The notes: generated by a model not told the origin, from the letters alone. DNA of 20,425 nucleotides from DASRDS01 sp035569435 (GCA_035569435.1 DATMNB010000146.1:1-20425), one strand, 5' to 3'; counted from the stretch's first letter, positions 1 through 9,206 are shown. A program made the numbers and translations.

Positions 1-1
1 C

Positions 2-346
2 GGGCGCCCTCGGCTCTTGTACGCCGACGACGACAGCGTCGCCCGCGGATTGGCCGAGCGTCTCGTCGCGCTGGCCGACCGCCCGGGAGCCCCCGTGCCG
101 GCGTCGCTCGCGGCGGCCGGGAGCCGGCTACGGGCGATCGGCGCCCCGCCCAAGGCGATCGGCGATGGGGTCGATGGGGGGTTTGTGCTGCAAGGCCCCA
201 TCGGCGCCGATTGGACGTGCCTGCGCTACACGGTTGTCACCCTCATCGAGACACGCCCACGCGTGATCGTCCGGCGCGCCGCAGCCCGACTCTCGACCGA
301 CTCCGTAGGGACGGTGCACCTCGAGCCGCTGGCGGCGGGCCCGTGA
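2..346 (+). CDS. C-terminal fragment, possibly family 5 solute-binding protein
   Basis: The reading frame is open from the first bases of the window to a TGA at 344-346, so the true start lies upstream. The visible part is about 114 residues. Its last 35 residues (ETRPRVIVRR, then DSVGTVHLEP) resemble the end of family 5 peptide/nickel-type ABC solute-binding proteins, where a strand with an Arg-rich turn is followed by a D-x-x-G-T-x-x-L stretch. The start (LLYADDDSVARGLAERLVAL) would also fit a segment of that fold. This is pattern memory only, so the function is tentative. The stop overlaps the GTG of the next gene by four bases, so the product is probably made together with the sensor kinase and may sense or deliver its ligand. 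Confidence 0.55.
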   Translation, partial: GRPRLLYADDDSVARGLAERLVALADRPGAPVPASLAAAGSRLRAIGAPPKAIGDGVDGGFVLQGPIGADWTCLRYTVVTLIETRPRVIVRRAAARLSTDSVGTVHLEPLAAGP

Positions 347-1868
347 GCTTCCGCGTTCGCCTGCTCCTGGCCTTGGCCGCTGTGGCCCTCCTCCCGCTGA
401 TCGCCATCGGCCTCGTGGTCCGTCACGAGATGGACCGCCGCTTCACCGCCCAGGACGATGCCCGCGTCGACGCGCTCACCGCGGCGACCCACGAGGCGCT
501 CGCCGAGGAAAGCGCGGGCATCGCCCAACGCCTCGCCTCGCTGCGGGATGCGTTAGCCGCCGATGATCGCTTCCGTGCCGCCGTGCGCGGGGCCGGCGAT
601 CCAACGTACCTGATCGACTACGCGCCCAAGGCCATGCAGCTCACCGGGCTCTCCATGCTGCAAATCGTCGATGACAACGGCCGGGTCGTGAGCTCCGGCC
701 AGTTTCGGAATGACTACGGTCGCGTCGACCCCACCGTCCCGCACGGCCTGGCGCTCGTGGACGCGCGCACGCCGACCGGTCCGCTCCGGGCGCTGGCCCG
801 TGCCGACTCGGTGCAGGTCGGCGGACACCAGTTCAGGCTCGTCGGCGGCATTGCCGTGGACCAGCGATTTCTGCGGGCGCTGTCACCTGACACGACGCTC
901 ACCGTCTCGCTCAGCGATGACACGACGGCCTCGGGGCTCCCGCGATTTGTCATCACCCGCCACACGAGCGAGCTCGATGCCCTCCGCGCCAGCGTCGACC
1001 GCTGGTTCGCCACGACGATCGCCGTGGCCGCCCTCGCCGTGCTCCTCGTCGCCGCCTGGCTCGCCGCCCGCGTGAGTCGCCCCCTCGCCGTCCTCGCCGA
1101 GCGAACGGCAGCCGTCGACCTGGATCGCCTCGACGTCGACTTCAGCTCCGACCGGGACGACGAGATCGGTGCCCTCTCCCGGCTTCTGGCCGCGATGACC
1201 CGTCGCCTCCGCGTGAGCGCCGTCCGCGTCCGCGACGCCGAGCGTCGTGCGACGGTTGGCGACCTGGCCCGGCAGGTCACGCACGACGTGAAGAACGGCC
1301 TTGCCCCGATCCGCCACGTGCTCCGGCACCTGTCTCAGGTCGAACGCGACTCCCCCGCGGAACTAGCCACGGTCTTCGCCGAGCGCCGCCCCACGCTGGA
1401 TGCCAGTGTCGCGTATCTCGATGGATTGGCCCGTCAGTACGCGCGCCTCACCCCGTCCCTCGACGTCCGTCCATCGGACGTCAACGCCGTCGTCCGCGAC
1501 ATCGCCGCCGGCTACCCCTCGATCCATCTCGCACTCGCGCCCGATCTCCCTCCCGTCGCCGCCGACCCCCTCGTCCTTCGCCGCATCATCGAGAACCTCG
1601 TGACCAACGCCACCGACGCCGGCGGCACGGTGACGATCACGACTGAGCGCCTGACCGACGCCGTCCGTCTGGTGGTCGCCGACGCCGGCCACGGCATGAC
1701 AGAAGCGCAATTGGAGCAAGCGTTCAACGATTTCTTCACCACGAAACCCGACGGCACCGGCTTGGGCCTCTCCATCGTCCGCCGTCTCGTTGCCGATCTC
1801 CACGGCACGCTCCGCGTCGACACCGCCCCCGGCGCCGGCACCCGCGTGAGCCTTAGCATTCCATTCGG

Positions 1869-1872
<4 letters not shown>
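343..1872 (+). CDS. Membrane sensor histidine kinase, NtrY-like
   Basis: A 509-residue sensor kinase that should autophosphorylate and pass phosphate to the regulator encoded next. Residues 5-24 form a first membrane helix. Residues 25-220 look like an extracytoplasmic sensor, and 222-244 form a second helix followed by a HAMP linker. The H-box is THDVKNGLAPI with His314, close to the NtrY/AtoS type (HEIKNPLTPI). The ATP-binding domain shows an N-box (ENLVTNATDA, 417-426), a G1 box (DAGHG, 447-451) and FFTTKPDGTGLGLS with the G2 box at 471-475. I chose GTG 343 because it overlaps the upstream stop (GTGA) and begins just before the first membrane helix. A longer reading from 211 only adds Arg-rich sequence that is out of frame with the upstream gene. 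The stop overlaps the regulator start as ATGA. The signal sensed is unknown. Confidence 0.93.
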
Positions 1873-3224
<1,352 letters not shown>

Positions 3225-3225
3225 C

Positions 3226-3275
3226 GTGTCCGCCGGGCCACACGCCCTCCCACCCGCGCGTGTCCAGTCGGACAC
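3226..3275 (+). promoter_or_regulatory. Tandem enhancer-like dyads (candidate activator sites)
   Basis: Two 16-bp dyads lie directly after the regulator gene. At 3260-3275 the site is GTGTCC-AGTC-GGACAC, with perfect 6-bp arms. At 3226-3241 it is GTGTCC-GCCG-GGCCAC, with one mismatch in the right arm. The centres are 34 bp apart, about three helical turns, and lie roughly 95-135 bp upstream of the predicted start of transcription. That is the usual distance for an NtrC-type upstream activating sequence. Binding by the adjacent regulator is inferred. Confidence 0.55.
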
Positions 3276-3338
3276 ATTCACACCCATTCGATGCGATTAA
3301 GTACTTACTAATAACGTAGTTAGCTCCCCCCGTGGGAC

Positions 3339-3354
3339 CGGCCACCCGATTGCC
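3339..3354 (+). promoter_or_regulatory. Candidate sigma-54 (-24/-12) promoter
   Basis: The sequence CGGCCACCCGATTGCC has GG at 3340-3341 and GC within TTGC at 3352-3353, separated by exactly ten bases. This matches the invariant spacing of the sigma-54 consensus TGGCAC-N5-TTGC. The -12 half is a full TTGC match; the -24 half matches mainly in GGC. Transcription would begin near 3365, giving a leader of about 34 nt with a GGAGGAG ribosome-binding site at 3389-3395. An AT-rich stretch at 3294-3322, unusual for this GC-rich DNA, lies between the dyads and this promoter and could help bending. Confidence 0.5.
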
Positions 3355-3398
3355 ATACAGGGGCCCGTCCACGTCCCACACACCACACGGAGGAGCCC

Positions 3399-4304
3399 AT
3401 GTACCGCCCGCTCGCCCTTGCCACCCTGTTGGTCGCCGCGGCTTGCAACAGCCGCCCCCACGACGTGAAGTCGGTCGCCACGTCGACCCCCACGGTCACA
3501 CCGCCGACGCCAGTCGTCGTCGCGCCGACACCGGCGCCGGCGCCAGTCTCGTTCGCCACCGCCGAATCAACCTTCAAGGCCAAGGACTACAAGACCGCGG
3601 CCGACCAATTCGACGGCTACACCACCACCCACCCCACCAACCCCTGGGGCTTCTACATGCTCGGCCTCTCCGCCTGGAAGGCCGGAGACCTCTCGCGCGC
3701 CCAACACGCCTTTGAGACCTCACTCACCCTCGACCCGCGCCAGGTGAAAACCCTGGTGAACCTGAGCCGCGTCCTCCTCGCCTCCGACCACCCCGACTCG
3801 GCGCTCGCCCGCGCCAAAGACGCCGCGGCCATCGACTCACAGTCCGCCGACGCCTGGCGCGTCATCGGCCGCGCCCAGAGCACGCTCGGCCAGACCGACT
3901 CGGCACTCGATGCCTTCCGCACCGCGATCTCCATCGATCCGCGCGACCGGTGGGCCATGAACGACATGGGTTTGCTATTGATCAACGCCGGTCGCTACAA
4001 CGAAGCCATCGGCCCACTCGCGATGGCCGTCCAGATCGACAGCATGTCCCCTGTCTTCGAGAACAACTTGGGCCTCGCCCTCGAACGCTGCGGTCACCTG
4101 ACCTCGGCCGCCACGGCGTACGAGCGCGCGCTGACCGTCGACAGCACCTACATCAAGGCGCAAGTCTCCTTTGATCGCGTCAAGGATGCTGCCGTCGACG
4201 CCGACTCCGAACCGGTCGACCTGGCCGCGTTCCGCGACGCGTTCTCCCACGAGATCGAGCAGTGGAAGTCAACTCGTAACCTCGCGGAGGTCACCCCCCA
4301 GTAA
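3399..4304 (+). CDS. TPR-repeat lipoprotein
   Basis: A 301-residue predicted lipoprotein. The leader MYRPLALATLLVAAAC ends at Cys16, which would be lipidated; position -3 is Ala, so the lipobox is slightly weak. A Pro/Thr/Val-rich linker (about 27-50) is followed by tetratricopeptide repeats from about residue 53 to 265. These carry the usual small and aromatic positions, for example AWRVIGRAQSTLGQTDSALD and NNLGLALERCGHLTSAATA. TPRs are protein-binding scaffolds, and no catalytic motif is visible. The start has a strong GGAGG five bases upstream. The gene stands alone between the sigma-54 regulator gene and a large inverted repeat, so it is the natural first target of that two-component system. 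A role in envelope assembly or stress is a guess. Confidence 0.88.
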   Translation: MYRPLALATLLVAAACNSRPHDVKSVATSTPTVTPPTPVVVAPTPAPAPVSFATAESTFKAKDYKTAADQFDGYTTTHPTNPWGFYMLGLSAWKAGDLSRAQHAFETSLTLDPRQVKTLVNLSRVLLASDHPDSALARAKDAAAIDSQSADAWRVIGRAQSTLGQTDSALDAFRTAISIDPRDRWAMNDMGLLLINAGRYNEAIGPLAMAVQIDSMSPVFENNLGLALERCGHLTSAATAYERALTVDSTYIKAQVSFDRVKDAAVDADSEPVDLAAFRDAFSHEIEQWKSTRNLAEVTPQ

Positions 4305-4337
4305 GGGGATGAACCAGAAGGGGCGATGAAATTGACG

Positions 4338-4378
4338 GTGTCACACTGTGTCGCGCCTTTTGCGACACAGTGTGACAC
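4338..4378. repeat. Perfect 17-bp inverted repeat, 7-nt loop
   Basis: Left arm GTGTCACACTGTGTCGC (4338-4354), loop GCCTTTT (4355-4361), right arm GCGACACAGTGTGACAC (4362-4378), with no mismatch. Each arm also contains its own small dyad: GTGT-C-ACAC on the left and CAGTGT-G-ACACTG at 4368-4380 on the right. The right arm ends about 20 bases before the -10 box of the next gene. There is no T-run after the stem on either strand, so a simple intrinsic terminator is unlikely. It may be an operator for a dimer of dimers, an RNA hairpin ending the TPR message, or both. The rest of 4305-4410 holds nothing else I recognise. Confidence 0.9.
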
Positions 4379-4398
4379 TGCGCCGCGTTTGGGCGCCC

Positions 4399-4404
4399 TA
4401 TCTT
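4399..4404 (+). promoter_or_regulatory. -10 box of a likely leaderless promoter
   Basis: TATCTT is followed by six bases (GCCGCC) and then the ATG at 4411, so transcription would start at or next to the start codon. No Shine-Dalgarno sequence is present. No good -35 hexamer is seen at 17 bp. The arm of the inverted repeat occupies the area just upstream of that position. Confidence 0.5.
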
Positions 4405-4410
4405 GCCGCC

Positions 4411-5175
4411 ATGACCACCCCACTGCGTGTCGCCGCGACCTTGGCCCTGTCAGCCTCGCCCCTCGCTGCCCAAACCTGCGTCGCCCACGTCGACACGCTG
4501 CGCGACACCATCTACGCCGTCTTCGCCCCAGCCCGATCAACCGACGCCGTGACCGCGGCTGCCCTCACGCCAGTCGCCCGCAAGATGATCACCCCCGGCA
4601 ATGTCATCTCGTTAGGCAACGGCCCCGCGGGCCCGCTCCTCGACATCCGCACTGGCCCGCACCAACCGCTGCCGGCGAAGTTCACCGCCCTCCCCGGCCC
4701 GTGGACCTTCACGCTCCATCGCGACGGGACAATCACCCGCGCCACTGCCTTGGATGGGCCGTTCAGCCACGTGTTCACCACAGCGGCCGTCCCGTACCCC
4801 GATGGCCTGACCACCGACAGCATTGCCCTCCACGTCTCCTTTCGCATCGGCCCGGACTCCTCGCTCGCGTCCGCGCCCGCTGTCGTTCGCCGGATCTACC
4901 TCCTCCCGATCAAACAACAAGCCCACGCCCTGCCGACTAACCCTCGCCCCACCGCGAGAACGACCGACACCGCAATGGTCCAGTTCACCGTGACCGCCGA
5001 CGGCACCGTCGACACAACAACGTTCTATCCGATCCACGCCCACTCGCAAACATCCATTGACGCCATCCGCGCGATCCTGCCGGCCCTCCACTTCACCCCC
5101 GCCCTCGCACTCAACGATTGCCCCACGCGCACGGTTACGTCGCAGTCGTTCATCGTACGCCCCAGCCCCCGTTGA
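4411..5175 (+). CDS. Secreted protein with TonB-C-like domain
   Basis: A 254-residue protein with a signal peptide (MTTPLRVAATLALSASPLAAQ, cleavage near residue 21). Residues 22-180 match nothing I can name. Residues 187-250 resemble a TonB C-terminal fold: AMVQFTVTADGTVDTTTFYPI, then a helix (SIDAIRAILPALHFTPA), a Cys and the strand TSQSFIVRP. Such domains occur in many secreted proteins of this type of bacterium without the N-terminal TonB anchor, and here they may bind peptidoglycan or a partner protein. ATG 4411 is chosen because the signal peptide starts there and a -10 box sits six bases upstream. A longer frame from 4348 would begin inside the inverted repeat and lacks a leader. The metallophosphoesterase gene follows after nine bases. 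Confidence 0.78.
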   Translation: MTTPLRVAATLALSASPLAAQTCVAHVDTLRDTIYAVFAPARSTDAVTAAALTPVARKMITPGNVISLGNGPAGPLLDIRTGPHQPLPAKFTALPGPWTFTLHRDGTITRATALDGPFSHVFTTAAVPYPDGLTTDSIALHVSFRIGPDSSLASAPAVVRRIYLLPIKQQAHALPTNPRPTARTTDTAMVQFTVTADGTVDTTTFYPIHAHSQTSIDAIRAILPALHFTPALALNDCPTRTVTSQSFIVRPSPR

Positions 5176-5184
5176 GGAGTCCCC

Positions 5185-6327
5185 ATGCTGCAACCCGGCG
5201 CCGTCGCCCTGCGTCCCCCCACGGGTAAGTCACAAGCCCACGCGGGCGTCGCCCCCATCTCGCCCCTCACGCACTCCCAGCTCTTCCAACCGCTCCCGCG
5301 CCCACTCGGCCAGCCGCCGTACCACTACGATCTGGAGACCGCCGTCCCCGGCATCGGCCAGCTCGCCGCGACACAGGGCCAGCTCGTATTCCATGCGGTG
5401 GGCGACACCGGCGGGATCAACAACGCCGCCTTCCAGGCCGCCGTCGCCACCGCCATGAAGGGCGACCTGAACCTGGCCCCCAAGAAGGTCCCGAGTTTCT
5501 TCTATCATCTGGGCGACGTCGTGTACTTCAATGGCCAGCCCACCGACTACTACGCCCAGTTCTACGAGCCGTACGACCACTACACCCCGCCGATCATCGG
5601 CATCCCGGGCAACCACGACGGCGACCCGATCAACGCCCAGCAGGTCTCCCTCGATGGATGGGTCGCCTACTTCATGCAGGCCCGCCCCCACGTCGACCCG
5701 CGGTCCCACGACGCCCCGCGCGTCACGCTGTCACTCCCCAACCCGTACTTCACGCTGGTGTGCCCGTTCGTGACGATCGTCGGCATGTACACCAACGTCC
5801 CCGAGGGCGGGTCGATCGACTCGGTGCAACAACAATGGTTGACCAACGAGTTCACGCAGGCGCCCAAGGACAAAGCGCTGATCGTGGCGCTGCACCACCC
5901 GATCTATTCGTTTGACGATTTCCATAGCGGCAGCCCGCGCATGGCCGACGCGGTGCAGCACGCCATCAACGACTCACGCCGCGTCCCCAACGCCGTACTG
6001 ACCGGCCACGTCCACAACTACCAGCGCATCGAGCGCTCGATCGTCACGGGCACGGTCACCCCGTTCTTTGTCGCCGGCAACGGCGGCTACTACCACCTGC
6101 ACACCTTGAACGCCAAACCCGGCGCGACCGATCCTGACACGCAAGCCCACCTGATCGTCGGCGACGACAAGAACCACGGCTACATGACGCTCACCGTCAC
6201 CGCCACCGAGATCACCGGCACCGTGACCCGCGTCGACACATCCGGCGTCGCCCACGCGGGCGCCGACACGTTCGCCTACCCAGCCGCCGCGCAGTTCCTC
6301 CCGGACGGCGCCGTCATTTCTCTGTGA
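5185..6327 (+). CDS. Calcineurin-like metallophosphoesterase
   Basis: A 380-residue phosphoesterase of the calcineurin/purple acid phosphatase superfamily, using a two-metal centre to hydrolyse phosphate esters. All signature blocks are present: GDTG (73-76), GDVV with Asp111, GNHD (142-145), HHPIY (237-241) and GHVHNYQR (274-281). The C-terminal 60 residues form a beta-rich tail typical of extracellular members. The N-terminus (MLQPGAVALRPP) has no hydrophobic leader, so the enzyme is probably cytoplasmic despite its extracellular-like tail. The start is preceded by GAGGAG five bases away and lies nine bases after the previous stop, suggesting one transcript. The 3' end overlaps the convergent OmpA-like gene by 14 bp. 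The substrate cannot be told. Confidence 0.9.
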   Translation: MLQPGAVALRPPTGKSQAHAGVAPISPLTHSQLFQPLPRPLGQPPYHYDLETAVPGIGQLAATQGQLVFHAVGDTGGINNAAFQAAVATAMKGDLNLAPKKVPSFFYHLGDVVYFNGQPTDYYAQFYEPYDHYTPPIIGIPGNHDGDPINAQQVSLDGWVAYFMQARPHVDPRSHDAPRVTLSLPNPYFTLVCPFVTIVGMYTNVPEGGSIDSVQQQWLTNEFTQAPKDKALIVALHHPIYSFDDFHSGSPRMADAVQHAINDSRRVPNAVLTGHVHNYQRIERSIVTGTVTPFFVAGNGGYYHLHTLNAKPGATDPDTQAHLIVGDDKNHGYMTLTVTATEITGTVTRVDTSGVAHAGADTFAYPAAAQFLPDGAVISL

Positions 6328-7570
6328 TCCGGATGGAGATGCGCCGGTTCTGTGACCGGCCGATATCGGTGTTGTTGTCGGCGACGGGGTGCGCCGCGCC
6401 GTACCCCTTCGCCGTGAGCCGGTTGGGCGCGACCCCCAGCACCACGAGCTGACTGACGACGTTCGACGCGCGGTCCTGCGAGAGCTTCACGTTGGCGTCG
6501 GCGTCACCCGTGTTGTCGGTGTAGCCACCGATCGTGGCCCGCGCGGTCGGGTATGCCACGAGTATCTTTGCCACGTTATGGAGCTGCTCATTCGACGACG
6601 GCGCCAGCGTCGCCGCATTGGGCTCGAAGAGCAGCCGGTCAAAGTCGAACCAGACCGTGTCGGTCCCGTGGCGTGAGGGATCCTGGAGGTAGGCCACGAG
6701 CTTGGGCTCGACGCCGTTCGCCGGCACGCGCATGTCGACGCCCGTCGGCAGATGCATACTCATCATCGCCCCGGCCACGGGAGCGGCCGCGGTACTCGAC
6801 GCTGAGGGGCGCGCGATCTCGCCGGCCGCGGTCGCAGTGTCGGCTGCACTCGCGGCCGGCGTCGCAGCCGTGGTCGCCGTGGTCGCGCGGTTCCCGCGCA
6901 TGACGTTCCACACGACGCCGAGCACGAGGATCGCGGCGATGGCCGGCCAGAGCCAGCGATCGGGACGGACCGGCTGATATGGCGCCAGGCCGGCGGCCAC
7001 GGCCGCATCGGTCGCCCGCGTCGTCGTTGCCGGCATCCCGAATATCCCACGCAGCGCCGGCGGCGCCTCGCGCAGCAGGCTATCGCGCTGTAGGGCGAAC
7101 CAGTCGGTGAACCCGGCCGCAGTCATACCGTTGCGCCGGATCTGCGATGCGAGCACACCGAGCACGAGCGGCGTGGCCATCCCCAGGAGGGACATCGCCG
7201 ACTCCGGACGCATCCCCGTCGCACCGGCGATCGCGGTCGCGACCGTGTTGGTGCTGTTGCCAAAGACCGTGGGCAAGAACTGACTCGCGGTGACGTTCGC
7301 CGACGAGTCCGGCGCGATCAGCCCCGTGAGCACGCTCGGGTCCGACACCGCGCGCGCGGGATCGATGCCGCGGGTGGTTGCGAGGTCGAACAGTTGTCGC
7401 ATGAATCCCTTGTCCTGGGATTTGGCCGCCAGTCCGGCGCCGAGTGATGCGACGCTCATTTGGAGACCACGAGTGACCTGCTGCTCGGACTGTCCGAGCT
7501 GTCCAGCGACCGTGCCGAGTGCGCCTGAGCGGAGTACGTCGGTAATGGAGTCGAGCAGAAAGTTCGACAT
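6314..7570 (-). CDS. DUF937 - membrane helix - OmpA-like fusion protein
   Basis: A 418-residue protein in three parts. Residues 1-170 match the DUF937 type: an Ala/Gly/Leu-rich helical domain with repeated GLxxxxA and PLVLGVLASQI segments. Residues 205-224 (RWLWPAIAAILVLGVVWNVM) are a single membrane helix, followed by an Ala/Thr-rich linker (227-268). Residues 303-416 are an OmpA/MotB-type peptidoglycan-binding domain, with WFDFDRLLFEPN, GGYTDNTGD (348-356), LSQDRASNV and the closing NRRISIRI. There is no signal peptide, so the DUF937 part should stay in the cytoplasm and the OmpA part reach the peptidoglycan. GAGGA precedes the ATG by six bases. It follows the GlsB-like gene by 21 bp on the same strand, so the two are probably co-transcribed. 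Confidence 0.88.
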   Translation of the reverse strand: MSNFLLDSITDVLRSGALGTVAGQLGQSEQQVTRGLQMSVASLGAGLAAKSQDKGFMRQLFDLATTRGIDPARAVSDPSVLTGLIAPDSSANVTASQFLPTVFGNSTNTVATAIAGATGMRPESAMSLLGMATPLVLGVLASQIRRNGMTAAGFTDWFALQRDSLLREAPPALRGIFGMPATTTRATDAAVAAGLAPYQPVRPDRWLWPAIAAILVLGVVWNVMRGNRATTATTAATPAASAADTATAAGEIARPSASSTAAAPVAGAMMSMHLPTGVDMRVPANGVEPKLVAYLQDPSRHGTDTVWFDFDRLLFEPNAATLAPSSNEQLHNVAKILVAYPTARATIGGYTDNTGDADANVKLSQDRASNVVSQLVVLGVAPNRLTAKGYGAAHPVADNNTDIGRSQNRRISIRITEK

Positions 7571-7591
7571 ACGACGATCCTCGTGGGACGA

Positions 7592-7846
7592 TCAGGGTGA
7601 TCGGACGCGCCTGGTCACGAACAGGCGATAGCGCCAGAGGAGGAGCAGCGCGCCGAAGATCGACGCGATGAAGCCCGCCTGCTGACCAGGCAGATACCAC
7701 CCCAGGGCGCGACCGAGGGACGTCGCGATGAACGCGCCCGCGAGACCAATCAGCATCGTCACAACGATGCGACCCGGATCTGTGCCGGGCATGATGAGCT
7801 TGGTGATCGCACCAACAACGAGTCCGATCAGCAGATCCCACAGCAT
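7592..7846 (-). CDS. GlsB/YeaQ/YmgE family membrane protein
   Basis: An 84-residue protein of the small stress-associated 'transglycosylase-associated' membrane family. Three hydrophobic segments are visible (about 3-20, 28-47 and 57-75), with the Gly-rich family pattern LIGLVVGAITKLIMPG near the start, GLAGAFIATSLG in the middle and GFIASIFGALLLL near the end. Family members are often induced by stress, but their biochemical role is not settled. I chose the start at 7846 (MLWDLL) because it matches the family's usual N-terminus and has GAGGT five bases upstream. The frame runs on to 7936 but that part is not family-like. It heads the unit with the DUF937-OmpA gene, which fits a shared job in the cell envelope. 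Confidence 0.85.
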   Translation of the reverse strand: MLWDLLIGLVVGAITKLIMPGTDPGRIVVTMLIGLAGAFIATSLGRALGWYLPGQQAGFIASIFGALLLLWRYRLFVTRRVRSP

Positions 7847-8000
7847 CACGACCTCAGCCTTCGCATGGGTGGACAGGCCATCCCTGGCGAACTCAGCCAA
7901 CACTTGCGTCAGAACCAGACGCTGCGTTACGGTCAATTGTGCCGTCTATCGGTTCATCTAGCGGCAAATTTTTGGCCATTCACCTTTGAGGGCAGATGGT
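7847..8000. other. Divergent intergenic region
   Basis: This stretch separates the minus-strand GlsB unit from the plus-strand bicupin gene. It must hold promoters in both directions, but I find no convincing -35/-10 pair. A short AT-rich imperfect dyad (GGCAAATTTTTGGCC, 7962-7976) lies about 25 bases before the bicupin start. GAGGG at 7988-7992 is the probable ribosome-binding site. Confidence 0.4.
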
Positions 8001-9206
8001 ATGACGGAGCATGGTGCGGTGGCGCCGGGCAGCGTTACTCGGCGGGACTTCGCGGCGCTCACGGGGATCGCGGCGCTTGGCGCGTTTGCGCCGAGCGGCG
8101 TGCCAGTTGTGGGCGGTCGCGAGCAACGTCCGACGGCGAGCCTGGCGGAGCGTATGGCGATGTCCCCGGCGGAGCCGATCCCTCCGTTCACCTACAACAT
8201 CGAGGCAACCGAAGGCAAGGTCACGTCGGGCGGCTACGCGAAAGAAGCGACGGTCAAGGAGTTCGCCATCTCCGAGGGATTGGCCGGCGTCTCGATGCGC
8301 TTGAAACCGGGTGGCCTCCGCGAGCTCCACTGGCACGCGTTGGCCGCCGAGTGGGCGTACATGGTGAAGGGGCATTGCCGGGTCACGGTGTTCGATCCCG
8401 ATGGGCACAACGAGGTCGTCGACTTCTCGCCCGGCGACATCTGGTACTTCCCGCGCGGGTACGGGCACTCGCTGCAGGGACTGGGACCGGACGAGACGCA
8501 CTTCGTGCTCATCTTCGACAACGGCCACTTCTCGGAGTACGGCACGTTCAGCATCACCGACTGGATGGCGCTCACGCCGGCGTCGGTGCTCGCCAAGAAC
8601 TTTGGCACGAGCGCCGCGACGTTCGCCAACCTGCCAAAGAAGGAGGTCTACATCGGCACCGGCCGCGTGCCGGCCCCACTCCCGCTCGACCCGCCGCCGG
8701 GCTCCGACCGCGAGGGTTCACTCACGCACCGCTATCGCCTGCTCGCACAGGTGCCCAAGGAGTTCCCCGGCGGCACGCTCCGCGTCGCCTCGTCCGTCGA
8801 GTTCCCGATCTCGACCACGATGACCGGCGCCTTCATGACCTTGAAGCCCGGCGCCCTCCGCGCGATGCACTGGCACCCTAACGCCGACGAGTGGCAATAC
8901 TGGCTCTCCGGCCGCGGCCGCGTCACGCTCTTTGGCTCGAGCGGCCGCGCCCGCACCGAAGACATCGGCCCCGGCCAGGTCGTGTATATCCCTCGCGGCT
9001 TCGGCCACCACATCGAGAGCACGGGCCCGGACGAAGCCCACATCATCATCGGCTTCAACAGCGGCATCTACCAGGAATCCAGCTTCGCCCAGTGGCTCCA
9101 CGCCGTCCCCCCGGAGCTCGTCACCGACAACCTGGGGATCTCCGAGAGCGTCGTCACCGCGTGGCCCAACGCCAACAACGCGATCGTCTCGGCGGAGAAG
9201 TACTAG
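8001..9206 (+). CDS. oxdC: Exported bicupin, oxalate decarboxylase family
   Basis: A 401-residue two-cupin protein. Family members convert oxalate to formate and CO2 with Mn and O2. The N-terminus has a twin-arginine motif (TRRDF, 13-17) and a hydrophobic stretch, so it is probably exported folded. Cupin 1 metal ligands: His110, His112, Glu117 and His156. Cupin 2 ligands: His290, His292, Glu297 and His336. The active-site lid, SENST in Bacillus subtilis OxdC, reads SEYGT here (178-182). The Glu that donates a proton is kept while two other lid residues differ. Glu359 lies at the equivalent place in the second cupin. ATG 8001 is chosen over an upstream TTG because of the Tat leader and GAGGG eight bases before it. 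The substrate may not be oxalate; the family call is firmer than the reaction. Confidence 0.85.
   Translation: MTEHGAVAPGSVTRRDFAALTGIAALGAFAPSGVPVVGGREQRPTASLAERMAMSPAEPIPPFTYNIEATEGKVTSGGYAKEATVKEFAISEGLAGVSMRLKPGGLRELHWHALAAEWAYMVKGHCRVTVFDPDGHNEVVDFSPGDIWYFPRGYGHSLQGLGPDETHFVLIFDNGHFSEYGTFSITDWMALTPASVLAKNFGTSAATFANLPKKEVYIGTGRVPAPLPLDPPPGSDREGSLTHRYRLLAQVPKEFPGGTLRVASSVEFPISTTMTGAFMTLKPGALRAMHWHPNADEWQYWLSGRGRVTLFGSSGRARTEDIGPGQVVYIPRGFGHHIESTGPDEAHIIIGFNSGIYQESSFAQWLHAVPPELVTDNLGISESVVTAWPNANNAIVSAEKY

Noticed and set aside
211..342. An extended N-terminus for the sensor kinase
   Set aside because: It overlaps the upstream coding frame, is Arg-rich and would place the first membrane helix far from the N-terminus. 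GTG 343 overlaps the upstream stop as expected for coupled genes.
4338..4378. Reading the inverted repeat as a CRP/FNR site or a standard intrinsic terminator
   Set aside because: The TGTGA and TCACA units face the wrong way for a CRP site, and no T-run follows the stem on either strand.
4348..4410. A longer start for the TonB-C-like protein
   Set aside because: It would start inside the inverted repeat and hide the signal peptide behind 21 extra residues.
7865..8881. A 338-codon plus-strand frame overlapping the bicupin gene
   Set aside because: It is a frame-shifted shadow rich in Arg and Gly with no family resemblance; the bicupin frame holds all metal ligands.
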